Assembly: GCA_964428345.1 (NCBI GenBank)
Contig: CAYRYD010000009.1
Location: forward strand, 62,001 to 126,000
Reading direction: 5' to 3'
DNA length: 64,000 nucleotides
From: JABDMH01 sp964428345
GTDB lineage: Bacteria > Bacteroidota > Bacteroidia > Chitinophagales > Saprospiraceae
In this document: one piece after another, positions 26,651-34,843 of the stretch
Position numbering within the stretch: the first letter of the stretch is position 1
Layout of the letters: every line of letters begins with the position of its first letter
Notes under the pieces: model-generated
Databases searched by the model: none
The model's input: only the letters and a program-made list of their open reading frames with translations
Told to the model about the DNA's origin: nothing
Program-made: the position numbers and the translations under genes

Positions 26651-27370
26651 TCAGATAATAGTCAGGAGGTCAGTAATCCCTACCGGACGGGAGATCGTGA
26701 AGCCTTCACCAAATTCAACCCCGATCTGCCGGCCATAGGAACGGGCCCTTGCCCTGATGAATTCCAGGAAATCGGCTCCCGAGATTGGAGAACTCTCTTC
26801 CTGACTGGCTGGATCATAAAACTGGGATGAAAAGGCGAGGATGCTTTCCATTTTCCTATCCATATACGGTGTGATATCGACAACCACGTCTGCGGTCAAC
26901 ATCTTATCCTGGATATAATTATAGATCGCCCGGGGCCGCCACCGCTCCTGAGGATGACCATTGCTGTCATTGGTATATACTTTATTTAATCCCGCCAGAA
27001 AGCAGGCATCATATATCAGGCTGGCTGCCCGTCCATGGTCGGGGTGACGGTCGTCAATGGCATTGGCCAAAACAATTTCCGGCCGGTAAGTTCTCACAAC
27101 TTCCACGATCTGCCGTTTATATTTTTCCTCTGGTTCAAAAAAACCATCGGGAATACCCAGGTTGACCCGCTCTTTAATACCGAGGATATCCGCAGCTCTT
27201 GCAGCCTCCTTTATCCGGAGTTCGGCATTACCCCGGGTACCCAGTTCACCCTGGGTCAGATCGAGAATCGCCGCCTTATGGCCCATAGCCAGGTGCCGGA
27301 GCAGAGTACCGGAACAACTGAGCTCTATATCGTCCGGATGAACACCGATAGCCAGTATATCTACCTTCAT
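26651..27370 (-). CDS. bshB1: Bacillithiol biosynthesis deacetylase BshB1
   Basis: 239 residues of the PIG-L/LmbE zinc deacetylase family. The enzyme removes the acetyl group from GlcNAc-malate in the second step of bacillithiol synthesis in the cytoplasm. The metal-binding GVHPDD motif is at residues about 9-14, and the second site is DDRHPDHGRAA. TQGELGTRGN is typical for BshB1. ATG 27370 is chosen over a TTG one codon upstream. It starts 4 bases after the stop of fabH. BshA and BshC are not in the window. Mycothiol-type or other PIG-L deacetylases are less likely because of the BshB1-specific motifs. Confidence 0.9.
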   Translation of the reverse strand: MKVDILAIGVHPDDIELSCSGTLLRHLAMGHKAAILDLTQGELGTRGNAELRIKEAARAADILGIKERVNLGIPDGFFEPEEKYKRQIVEVVRTYRPEIVLANAIDDRHPDHGRAASLIYDACFLAGLNKVYTNDSNGHPQERWRPRAIYNYIQDKMLTADVVVDITPYMDRKMESILAFSSQFYDPASQEESSPISGADFLEFIRARARSYGRQIGVEFGEGFTISRPVGITDLLTII

Positions 27371-27374
27371 CAAA

Positions 27375-28430
27375 TTACCATTTTAAGAGATTGGCTCCCC
27401 AGGTAAATCCACTACCGAAAGCAGCCAGGCAGATGAGATCACCTTCCTTTACCCGGCCCTGCTGGTAAGCTTCCGACAGGGCGATCGGTATCGAGGCAGC
27501 TGTCGTATTACCATATTTCTGGATATTGTTATAAACCTGATCGTCCCGCAACTTCAGGATTCTCTGGACAAACTGGCTGATGCGGAGGTTGGCCTGATGC
27601 GGTATCAGCAGATTGAGGTCGGAAGTCTGATAACCGGCACTTCCGAGGACCTCCTGAATGACTTCCGGAAATTTCTGCACGGCAAATTTAAATACGTGCG
27701 GCCCATCCATGTTAGGGTAGATCAGGGCGTCGTCGATCATTTTCTGGGTAATGAAAACGGTGTCAAAAGGGTTGTCGGAAAATCCATATTTTTCCTGCTC
27801 GCCGTGATAACCACCATGGCATCCCGGACTGATAAAGGCCAGATGTTCTGCTTCCCGGCCGTCGGAATGCAGTTTGGACACGATGACCCCCTGATCTTCC
27901 TTTTCTGTTGGTTGCAAAATCATCGCTCCTGCTCCATCACCAAAGATGACGGATACATTTCGCCCCCGGGTCGTGAAGTCCAACCCCATACTATGCATTT
28001 CTGCCCCGATCAAAAGGATGTTTTTATACATCCCGGATTTGATAAACTGATCGGCGACTGACAGGCCATACACAAATCCGGAACACTGGTTGCGGACATC
28101 GAGGGCTCCGATCCCGGTACTGGAAATACCGAGTTCGCGTTGCACCAGTACCCCGCAACCCGGAAAAAAATAGTCGGGACTCAGGGTGGCAAAAATGATA
28201 AAATCGATGTCTTCCATGGATATCCCGGCATCGTCGATGGCCCGGCGGGATGCCTCAGCCCCCATAGTGGTCGTGGTCTCCTTATGACGAACTCCAAACC
28301 GTCGTTCCTGAATTCCGGTACGTTCCTGGATCCATTCATCGGAAGTATCCATCAAGTTTTCAAGTTCGTGATTGGTAATCACCCGGTCGGGCACATAGTG
28401 GCCGATACCGGCTATTTTTGTTCTCGTCAT
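27375..28430 (-). CDS. fabH: 3-oxoacyl-ACP synthase III (FabH)
   Basis: 351 residues. The ketoacyl synthase III enzyme condenses an acyl-CoA with malonyl-ACP to start fatty acid synthesis. The Cys-His-Asn triad is seen in VRNQCSGF, LIPHQANLRI and KYGNTTAASIP. The N-terminal YVPDRVITNHELE and TSDEWIQERTGI are standard. Length is slightly above the 320 usual for E. coli FabH, with an insertion around residues 208-235 (GCHGGYHGEQEKYGFSD). This insertion is found in a Bacteroidota subclass that may use other acyl donors. It heads the operon with bshB1 and the aminotransferase. A special role such as branched-chain or aryl polyene priming cannot be excluded. Confidence 0.9.
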   Translation of the reverse strand: MTRTKIAGIGHYVPDRVITNHELENLMDTSDEWIQERTGIQERRFGVRHKETTTTMGAEASRRAIDDAGISMEDIDFIIFATLSPDYFFPGCGVLVQRELGISSTGIGALDVRNQCSGFVYGLSVADQFIKSGMYKNILLIGAEMHSMGLDFTTRGRNVSVIFGDGAGAMILQPTEKEDQGVIVSKLHSDGREAEHLAFISPGCHGGYHGEQEKYGFSDNPFDTVFITQKMIDDALIYPNMDGPHVFKFAVQKFPEVIQEVLGSAGYQTSDLNLLIPHQANLRISQFVQRILKLRDDQVYNNIQKYGNTTAASIPIALSEAYQQGRVKEGDLICLAAFGSGFTWGANLLKW

Positions 28431-28636
28431 TGAATCTGCGATTTTAAGGATCAGATTTGAAAGCCTGGCATTGTGGTTGCTGAGCTTGCGCTAAAAATAG
28501 CTTTTTCAGATCTAAATGCCTAATGATTGAGTTGAAGCCTGGTGCGCAGTGTTTCGGTCAGTTTGCAGCAGGCAATTACAACCCTATCAAAATGGAGACT
28601 ACTGACGGGCGGCTGTCGGATGAAAACTGATGACCA

Positions 28637-29923
28637 CTAGGTTTTCTGCTTCTTTTTCTTAGCGGCCGGAAAGAGTACATTATTGAGGATGAGTCGATAT
28701 CCGGGTGAATTTGGATGCAGGCTCAGGTCGGTATCGGGGTCGCCTACAAAATGCTGGTAATCTTCGGGGTCATGGCCTCCATAAAAGGTGAATTGTCCTT
28801 CATGCAGGGTGCCATGGATATACCGGGCTTCGTCTGCCGGCTTATTTTCTCCCAGAATCAGGACGCTCGACTTAATATACTGCTTGCGGAAGGATGTCGT
28901 CTGACCCATAAATCCCTTGACGGTACGGGTGTGATTTTGGGTAAGCATCGTCGGAACCGGATCCCATTTGGCCGAAAAGTCAAACAAGGTAAAATAATCG
29001 GTCTGGGGAGTTACTTTGCGGTTCCGGTTATCGATGGTACTGTGTTCATAATAAAGAGGATTCTTGATCAGGTCAAAATCTTCAAAAGCGAAGGTTTTGC
29101 TGAAATCCAGCTTATTTTGCGCATCGCCGTCAGCCGGATCCCCATCGTACATTTCCGCACAGATATCGGCACCCTCGGCAGCCAGGGCAATATCATAGGT
29201 GTCGGTTGCAGAACACATGGCAAACATAAAACCGCCACCGATCACATATTCCTTGATTTTCTTCGCGACCGCCAGTTTTAACTGGGATACCTTGGCAAAT
29301 CCATGAGCTGCCGCGAGTTCTTCCATTCTCTTCTGATTCTCCCGGTACCAGGCAAAGGCGTGATAGGTGCGGTAAAACTTGCCATACTGACCTGTGAAGT
29401 CTTCATGATGCAGATGCAGCCAGTCATACTTCGCCAGCTCATCATCCAATACTTCCGAATCATAAATCGTCTCGTAGGGAATTTCGGCATACGTCAGTAC
29501 CATCGTGACCGCGTCATCCCAGGGCTGCACTTCTTCACCTTTCTCATTGAAGTCGGGTGAATATACCGCTATTTTGGGCGCCACTTCCAGTTTAATGGCA
29601 TCCATATTGACTGCCGGGCTGGATATTTCCTCCAGGATCCCGGCAAATTGAACATCCGGGAGAATCTCAAAGGATACTCCCCTTGTACGGCATTCTTTCT
29701 CAAATAATGTATTGTGTACAAATGCAAAGCTGCCACCCCGGTAATTCAATAACCACCAGGACTCAGCTCCTTTATCCAACACCCAATAGGTGATGCCATA
29801 AGCTTTCAGATGATCCTTTTGCTCCTGATCCATGGGCAAAAGGATGTACGACGCCCACAGGTTGGAAGACAGGGTCAAAGAGAGGAGGGCGAGTACGATC
29901 AGACGGAGATTTTTCATCTGCAT
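28637..29923 (-). CDS. Exported conserved Bacteroidota protein with glutamine-amidotransferase-like core
   Basis: 428 residues with a signal peptide ending near NLWAS. I recognise it as a protein conserved in Bacteroidota that databases often label asparagine synthetase B. The label is doubtful: the N-terminal Cys and ATP pyrophosphatase motifs of AsnB are absent. Residues about 115-160 (KIAVYSPDFNEKGEEVQPWDDAVTMVL, EIPYETIYDSEVL) and YVIGGGFMFAMCSATDT resemble a class I glutamine amidotransferase/ThuA-like fold; the Cys in MCSAT sits where a nucleophile could be. Exact function is unknown. A single-gene unit. Confidence 0.75.
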   Translation of the reverse strand: MQMKNLRLIVLALLSLTLSSNLWASYILLPMDQEQKDHLKAYGITYWVLDKGAESWWLLNYRGGSFAFVHNTLFEKECRTRGVSFEILPDVQFAGILEEISSPAVNMDAIKLEVAPKIAVYSPDFNEKGEEVQPWDDAVTMVLTYAEIPYETIYDSEVLDDELAKYDWLHLHHEDFTGQYGKFYRTYHAFAWYRENQKRMEELAAAHGFAKVSQLKLAVAKKIKEYVIGGGFMFAMCSATDTYDIALAAEGADICAEMYDGDPADGDAQNKLDFSKTFAFEDFDLIKNPLYYEHSTIDNRNRKVTPQTDYFTLFDFSAKWDPVPTMLTQNHTRTVKGFMGQTTSFRKQYIKSSVLILGENKPADEARYIHGTLHEGQFTFYGGHDPEDYQHFVGDPDTDLSLHPNSPGYRLILNNVLFPAAKKKKQKT

Positions 29924-30051
29924 ATTGTTGTGTTCAACTAATTTAACGAACCCCGACCATAAAAGTTACCTATGACATAATAAAAAGTCTTTTGAATCAT
30001 TTTAGTTTTGACGTAGTCATCACTCCGCATTCGCTAATAGTCAGACTTTGG

Positions 30052-30082
30052 GTTGGCATCTGTTGATAGATTTCTAACTTTG
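30052..30082 (+). promoter_or_regulatory. Bacteroidota-type promoter of the VWA gene
   Basis: A perfect -7 box TAACTTTG lies at 30075-30082. A -33-like GTTG (30052-30055) lies exactly 19 bases upstream. The box ends 25 bases before the proposed TTG start at 30108, which gives a short leader and supports that start. Confidence 0.75.
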
Positions 30083-30107
30083 GTTTTGCAATAAAGACAA
30101 GAAGCAT

Positions 30108-32207
30108 TTGAGTAATATCGAGATTCAATATCCGGTCTGGTACATCGCACTGTGTCTGATCATAGGGATAGTATTGACGGCAGTTCTCTACTACCGGGCC
30201 AGCTATTTTCCGGCTACCAGTCGTTGGATGAAGACCCTATTGGCCTTTTTCCGGTTTCTGGCAATCTCCATACTCAGTCTGCTTCTGCTCTCACCAGTAC
30301 TGAAATACAGTAAACAGGAGTCGAAGAAGCCCATCATTGTCTTTGCTCAGGATGAATCGGCCTCCATCAAATCGGAAACCGATAGTCTGATCCTGCAGCA
30401 ATATAGTCAGGATCTGGCCCGGGTCATAGACGATCTCTCTCCACAATATGAAGTCAGGCAATTTGCCTTTGGTGAATCGTTCCGCCCCGGGATCGATTAC
30501 CGCTTTGAAGATAAGTCCAGTAATCATTCGGCTATCCTGGAGTACATAGGTGATCTGTACGGCGATCAGAATCTGGGTGCTGTAGTTTTTGCTACCGACG
30601 GGATTTTCAATGAGGGTAAAGATCCCCGTTATGCCAATCTGGCCTTCTCCGCTCCGGTTTATACTATTGCCCTGGGCGATACCACACCGGACCGCGATCT
30701 TCTGATTCGCCAGATTTTCCATAATAACATCGCCTATCTCGGTGACCGGACTGCCGTCCAGATTGATATTTCCGCTTTTAATTGCCTGGGGGCTCAAAGC
30801 GCCGTACAGGTCTTCCGGATAGCCGGAAATGAAAACGTACTGCTCCAGAATATTCCGATCCGGGTGGACCAGGAAGATTTTTTCAGAACGGTCGAACTGG
30901 ACATCCCCCAGGATCACATAGGTCTTCAGCGTTTCCGGGTAGTCCTGACCGGCATCAATGGCGAAAGAAGTCTTTCCAATAACCGCAAGGATTTTTTCGT
31001 CGATGTGATTGATGCCAGACAAAAAATTCTCCTTCTGGCAGCCAGCCCGCACCCAGACATTGCCGCCATTAAATCCAGCCTGGAGAAAAATAAGAATTAT
31101 GAGATGGTAACCGCCCTGCTGAACAAGTTTACCGGTCAGCTGGCTGATTTTAATTTCGTAATCCTCCATCAACTACCTGCCAGGGGTCTCCAGACCTCAA
31201 CGATTCTCAGAGAAATCAATGAAAGACAAATACCCCGGATGATGATTGTCGGTGTTCAGACCAATCTGGCTGGGTTCAATCAGTATCAGCAGTTGATCGA
31301 AATCAGGCCGAAAGCGGCTTCTTTCAATGAAGTCCAGGCCATCGATAATCGGGCGTTTTCCTTTTTCCGGACGTCAGACCGGTTCCAGCAGAATATTGGA
31401 AGTTTTCCCCCGGTTGCCGCTCCGTTTGGTGATTATTCGGTCGCTCCCTCAACGGAGGTATTGCTCCGTCAGCGTATCGGTAAGATTGATACCGACTTTC
31501 CCCTGTTGGTGATCGGAGAGGACAATGGAGTAAAAAATGCGATTCTTTGTGCTGAGGGTATCTGGAAATGGAGGCTATACGACTATCATCAGCATGAAAA
31601 CCATGACATTTTTGACGAACTGATCACCAAAACCATTCAGTATGTTTCCCTCAAGGAAGATAAGCGCAAATTCAGGGTTTTTCAGGAGAAAAATCTTCTG
31701 GCTGAAAATGAAGAGGCCCTCTTTGATGCCGAATTGTACAACCAGTCGTATCAGCTCGTTAATGAACCGGAAGTAAATATCAATATTGTCAATAGCAACG
31801 GGGAAACCTTTTCCTTTGCCTTTACCCGGAAAAATGAAAGCTATTATCTCAATGCCGGTAAATTACCGGTCGATGATTATACCTGGTCGGCCAGTACGCA
31901 GTTTGAAGGTGAACGTCACACCGCCAATGGTCAATTTAGTGTGCAGGCCATCGAAAAGGAAAGTTACGCCACCGTGGCCAATCATCATATCCTGACTCAA
32001 CTTTCAGATAATTCCGGAGGATCCATGATTTATCCGGCAGATGTCTCCCGGTTAAGTGAGATCCTAAGTGCCGGCAACCAACTTAAACCACTTTATTATC
32101 AGGTTGTCAATACCCGAAATGCCATTCACCTGAAAGCACTATTTTTCCTGTTACTGTTCCTGCTTACCCTGGAATGGGCTTTACGCCGGTATCTCGGTAC
32201 TTATTGA
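30108..32207 (+). CDS. VWA-domain membrane protein
   Basis: 699 residues. Two membrane helices at the N-terminus (about 10-28 and 40-63) and one at the C-terminus (about 672-690) frame a large soluble part. Residues about 73-205 look like a von Willebrand factor A domain with a MIDAS-like DESASIKSE and FATDGIF. A region resembling a GATase1-like fold follows (ILLLAASPHPDIAAIKS...NFVILHQLPARGL). This layout is common among Bacteroidota BatA-like or aerotolerance-type proteins whose partner is not known. The gene has no ATG near the N-terminal helix and starts with TTG, placed by the promoter just upstream. It stands alone on its strand. Confidence 0.78.
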   Translation: MSNIEIQYPVWYIALCLIIGIVLTAVLYYRASYFPATSRWMKTLLAFFRFLAISILSLLLLSPVLKYSKQESKKPIIVFAQDESASIKSETDSLILQQYSQDLARVIDDLSPQYEVRQFAFGESFRPGIDYRFEDKSSNHSAILEYIGDLYGDQNLGAVVFATDGIFNEGKDPRYANLAFSAPVYTIALGDTTPDRDLLIRQIFHNNIAYLGDRTAVQIDISAFNCLGAQSAVQVFRIAGNENVLLQNIPIRVDQEDFFRTVELDIPQDHIGLQRFRVVLTGINGERSLSNNRKDFFVDVIDARQKILLLAASPHPDIAAIKSSLEKNKNYEMVTALLNKFTGQLADFNFVILHQLPARGLQTSTILREINERQIPRMMIVGVQTNLAGFNQYQQLIEIRPKAASFNEVQAIDNRAFSFFRTSDRFQQNIGSFPPVAAPFGDYSVAPSTEVLLRQRIGKIDTDFPLLVIGEDNGVKNAILCAEGIWKWRLYDYHQHENHDIFDELITKTIQYVSLKEDKRKFRVFQEKNLLAENEEALFDAELYNQSYQLVNEPEVNINIVNSNGETFSFAFTRKNESYYLNAGKLPVDDYTWSASTQFEGERHTANGQFSVQAIEKESYATVANHHILTQLSDNSGGSMIYPADVSRLSEILSAGNQLKPLYYQVVNTRNAIHLKALFFLLLFLLTLEWALRRYLGTY

Positions 32208-32255
32208 GACCGATTATCCTCTTTGCCCCTGGTCCTAATATGTCTCATATACTCC

Positions 32256-32271
32256 TGTGATCATGATCACC
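32256..32271. promoter_or_regulatory. CRP/FNR-type palindrome upstream of SulP
   Basis: TGTGA-TCATGA-TCACC, one mismatch from the symmetric TGTGA-N6-TCACA. It lies 135-150 bases before the SulP start codon, in a noncoding stretch. It is one of three such sites in this stretch. Confidence 0.55.
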
Positions 32272-32405
32272 GATCGGGAATCGGTATCTGTCTACTTTTG
32301 TGCCAAGAGGTTTTCAAAGTTTGAGGAGTGGTTTTCGGGTCTCAAGTATTTTTTAACATGGTTGGCTGAGGCCCGAAAACACTCTTTTCTTATTTTAAGG
32401 GGATC

Positions 32406-34139
32406 ATGAAGTTAGAAAATCTAATTCCATCTATAGGCTGGTTAAAAAATTATCAAAAAGACTGGTTGGCCGGTGATTTAAGTGCTGGTCTGACCGTGGG
32501 GGTTATGTTGATCCCCCAGGGTATGGCCTATTCCATGCTGGCGGGATTGCCGCCAATCTATGGATTGTATGCTTCGACCATTCCGCTCATTATCTATGCA
32601 TTCCTGGGTACTTCCCGTCAGCTGGCAGTTGGGCCGGTGGCCATGGTTGCCCTGCTTACAGCGGCGGGAGTAGGGGCTCTGGCAGGCAACGACCCGACAC
32701 GTTACCTGCAGCTGGCGATTTTCCTCGCTTTGATGGTAGGTCTGATCCAATGGTCTCTCGGCGCTTTCCGATTGGGGTTTCTCGTCAATTTCCTGTCCCA
32801 TCCGGTCATCAGCGGATTTACTTCAGCAGCAGCCCTTTTGATCGGGTTCAGCCAGTTGAAGCATTTGTTGGGTGTCAAACTGGAAAGCACCCACCAGGTT
32901 TATGAAATACTATGGGAAGCGTTGGTCAGAATCAGGGAAGTCCACCTACCTACTTTTCTGGTGGGAATAGGAGGCATGGTTCTGATCATTCTTTCCCGGA
33001 AGATCAGAAAGTCCTTTCCCGGGCAGTTATTGGCAGTTGTCTTTGGTATTGTGGTAGTGATGCTTTGGAAACTTGATCTAATGGGGGTGAAGATCCTGGG
33101 TGAAATACCGGCAGGGTTGCCCCATTTTCAGCTGCCGGCACTGCCGATGACCGACATATCGGCTTTGGCGCCAACGGCCATAGCGATCGCATTAGTCAGT
33201 TTTATGGAAAGTATTGCCGTGGCCAAGGCGATTCAGGCTAAACACCGCAATTACCGGGTGGAAGCCAATAGCGAACTTCGTGCACTGGGCATGGCCAATA
33301 TTGTTGGTTCAGCATTTCAATCGTTCCCAGTCACTGGTGGGTTTTCCCGGACCGCAGTCAACGATCAGGCGGGGGCGCAAACCGGGCTTGCTTCAATCAT
33401 CAGCGCCGTGTTGATCATTTTAACCCTGCTGTTCCTTACGCCGTTATTTTACTATGTACCTCAGGCAATTCTCGCATCGGTGATCATGGTAGCGGTGGCT
33501 GGTCTGTTTGACTATCAGGAAGCGATCCATCTCTGGAAAACCAACCGTCAGGATTTTTTCATGCTGCTGGTGACTTTTGTGGCTACGCTGACCCTCGGTA
33601 TCGAAAAGGGTATCTTGATTGGTGTGGTTCTTTCGTTGGCCATGGTCATCTATAAGACATCAAGACCGCATATCGCCAGCCTCGGCCAGGTGCCAGGCAC
33701 CTCCACTTACCGGAATGTATACCGGTTTTCAGATCTGATCCTGCGCGACGACCTCCTGATCGTGCGGGTGGATGCACCGCTCTATTTTGCCAATCTGGAA
33801 TATTTCCGTGACAGCATAGAGAAAATGGCTGCGGCCAAAGGTGATAGCCTTCGGCACATCGTCATTGATGCGGAAAGTATCAATAGTGTCGACAGCAGTG
33901 CTGTTCATCTGCTGGACCAGATGATTGATGATTTCCGGAAAAGAGGTATTGAGCTGTATTTTTCGGATGTTAAAGGTCCGGTAAGGGATGCTTTCGCACA
34001 GACCCATCTGATGGATAAGATCGGCAGAAACCGGTTTTTCCTCAACAATCAGGATGCTGTAAATTACATCAATACCGAAGCAGCAGAAGAGATGACCGAG
34101 CATCCTTTTAAAGAATATACCTTGCAGGTTAACCGGTAA
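32406..34139 (+). CDS. SulP family anion transporter with STAS domain
   Basis: 577 residues. About 12 membrane segments of the SLC26/SulP fold occupy residues 20-425, with signatures VGVMLIPQGMAYSMLAGLPPIYGLY, GPVAMVALL and SFPVTGGFSRTAVN. A cytoplasmic STAS domain follows (about 440-550; IVIDAESINSVDSSAVHLL holds the anti-sigma-antagonist-like loop). SulP proteins carry sulfate, bicarbonate or other anions. Position just before thioredoxin, the persulfide dioxygenase-rhodanese and YeeE/YedE genes suggests sulfate or a related sulfur oxyanion, but bicarbonate is possible. It is preceded by a CRP-like palindrome and followed by a 78-residue membrane protein. Confidence 0.88.
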   Translation: MKLENLIPSIGWLKNYQKDWLAGDLSAGLTVGVMLIPQGMAYSMLAGLPPIYGLYASTIPLIIYAFLGTSRQLAVGPVAMVALLTAAGVGALAGNDPTRYLQLAIFLALMVGLIQWSLGAFRLGFLVNFLSHPVISGFTSAAALLIGFSQLKHLLGVKLESTHQVYEILWEALVRIREVHLPTFLVGIGGMVLIILSRKIRKSFPGQLLAVVFGIVVVMLWKLDLMGVKILGEIPAGLPHFQLPALPMTDISALAPTAIAIALVSFMESIAVAKAIQAKHRNYRVEANSELRALGMANIVGSAFQSFPVTGGFSRTAVNDQAGAQTGLASIISAVLIILTLLFLTPLFYYVPQAILASVIMVAVAGLFDYQEAIHLWKTNRQDFFMLLVTFVATLTLGIEKGILIGVVLSLAMVIYKTSRPHIASLGQVPGTSTYRNVYRFSDLILRDDLLIVRVDAPLYFANLEYFRDSIEKMAAAKGDSLRHIVIDAESINSVDSSAVHLLDQMIDDFRKRGIELYFSDVKGPVRDAFAQTHLMDKIGRNRFFLNNQDAVNYINTEAAEEMTEHPFKEYTLQVNR

Positions 34140-34187
34140 TTGGCCGGTCTGTAATCCTCGAACTTAATGATATCACGATTTGTTTAA

Positions 34188-34424
34188 ATGATGCAGATAA
34201 ACGAAAAAGAGCGTTCCATGCTGACGATGGCAGTGATTGCCTGTCTCACTCTTGGTCTGGCCCCTTTCTTTCCCGAGCCCCATATTGCAGGAAAGATACG
34301 ATGGTTGATGGGAGGAGGACATGGCATGACCGCCATGGATTATTTTGATTTACTTTTTCATGGCGCTCCATGGATTTATTTAGTATATGTATTGAGTAAA
34401 ATATTCTTGAAGAAATCGAATTAG
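34188..34424 (+). CDS. Small two-helix membrane protein
   Basis: 78 residues. Two predicted membrane segments (about 11-27, MLTMAVIACLTLGLAPFF, and about 58-73, APWIYLVYVLSKIFL) are linked by IAGKIRWLMGGGHGMTAMDYFDLLFHG. I recall similar short proteins in Bacteroidota labelled RND transporter, which is not supported by the length. The stop lies 2 bases before the thioredoxin start, so they are cotranscribed. Two ATG codons are adjacent at the start. No function known. Confidence 0.7.
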   Translation: MMQINEKERSMLTMAVIACLTLGLAPFFPEPHIAGKIRWLMGGGHGMTAMDYFDLLFHGAPWIYLVYVLSKIFLKKSN

Positions 34425-34426
34425 AA

Positions 34427-34738
34427 ATGTCAAATAAAAAATCTTTTAACGAAATAGTAAACAGTAATACCCCCGTATTGATTGATTTTACGGCGGCATG
34501 GTGTGGTCCTTGCAAGATGATGGCTCCGGTGCTCAAAGAGGTTTCCGGAAGGATCGGAGATAAAGGTAAGATTATCAAAATCGATATCGATAAAAACCGG
34601 GCTCTGGCTGAAAAACTGCGTATCATGAGCGTACCAACTTTTATGTTGTATAAGAACGGTAAAGTCATCTGGAAAAGGTCTGGAGTACAGTCTGCCCAGC
34701 AATTGGAACAGGTCATCCTGAGCGCAGCTGAAAATTAA
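34427..34738 (+). CDS. trxA: Thioredoxin
   Basis: 103 residues, the standard thioredoxin length. The redox motif WCGPC has Cys26 and Cys29; FTAAWCGPCKMMAPVL and the cis-proline SVPTF are standard. It reduces protein disulfides and probably persulfides in the cytoplasm. Translation starts 2 bases after the small membrane protein gene. Given its place before the persulfide dioxygenase-rhodanese gene, it may be dedicated to sulfur transfer. A housekeeping thioredoxin elsewhere in the genome is likely. Confidence 0.92.
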   Translation: MSNKKSFNEIVNSNTPVLIDFTAAWCGPCKMMAPVLKEVSGRIGDKGKIIKIDIDKNRALAEKLRIMSVPTFMLYKNGKVIWKRSGVQSAQQLEQVILSAAEN

Positions 34739-34766
34739 ATTCGGGTATCTTTTATTTTGGAAAAAA

Positions 34767-34782
34767 TGTGATGGGGATCACA
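34767..34782. promoter_or_regulatory. Perfect CRP-type palindrome upstream of the persulfide dioxygenase gene
   Basis: TGTGA-TGGGGA-TCACA, the full symmetric consensus known for CRP, extended by AA and TT on the flanks. It lies 62-77 bases before the ATG of gene 34844-36256 and just after the thioredoxin stop. The neighbourhood and the presence of a class III cyclase and a Crp/Fnr regulator in the window support a cyclic nucleotide- or redox-controlled promoter here. Confidence 0.65.
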
Positions 34783-34843
34783 ATTAAATAAGGAGCATCA
34801 AATATTTTTGCTTCCGGATTTAAAAATAGAAAAAAGTCATTAA

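Noticed and set aside
30291..31172. Minus-strand open frame of 293 codons
   Set aside because: Antisense to the VWA protein gene; no recognisable protein features.
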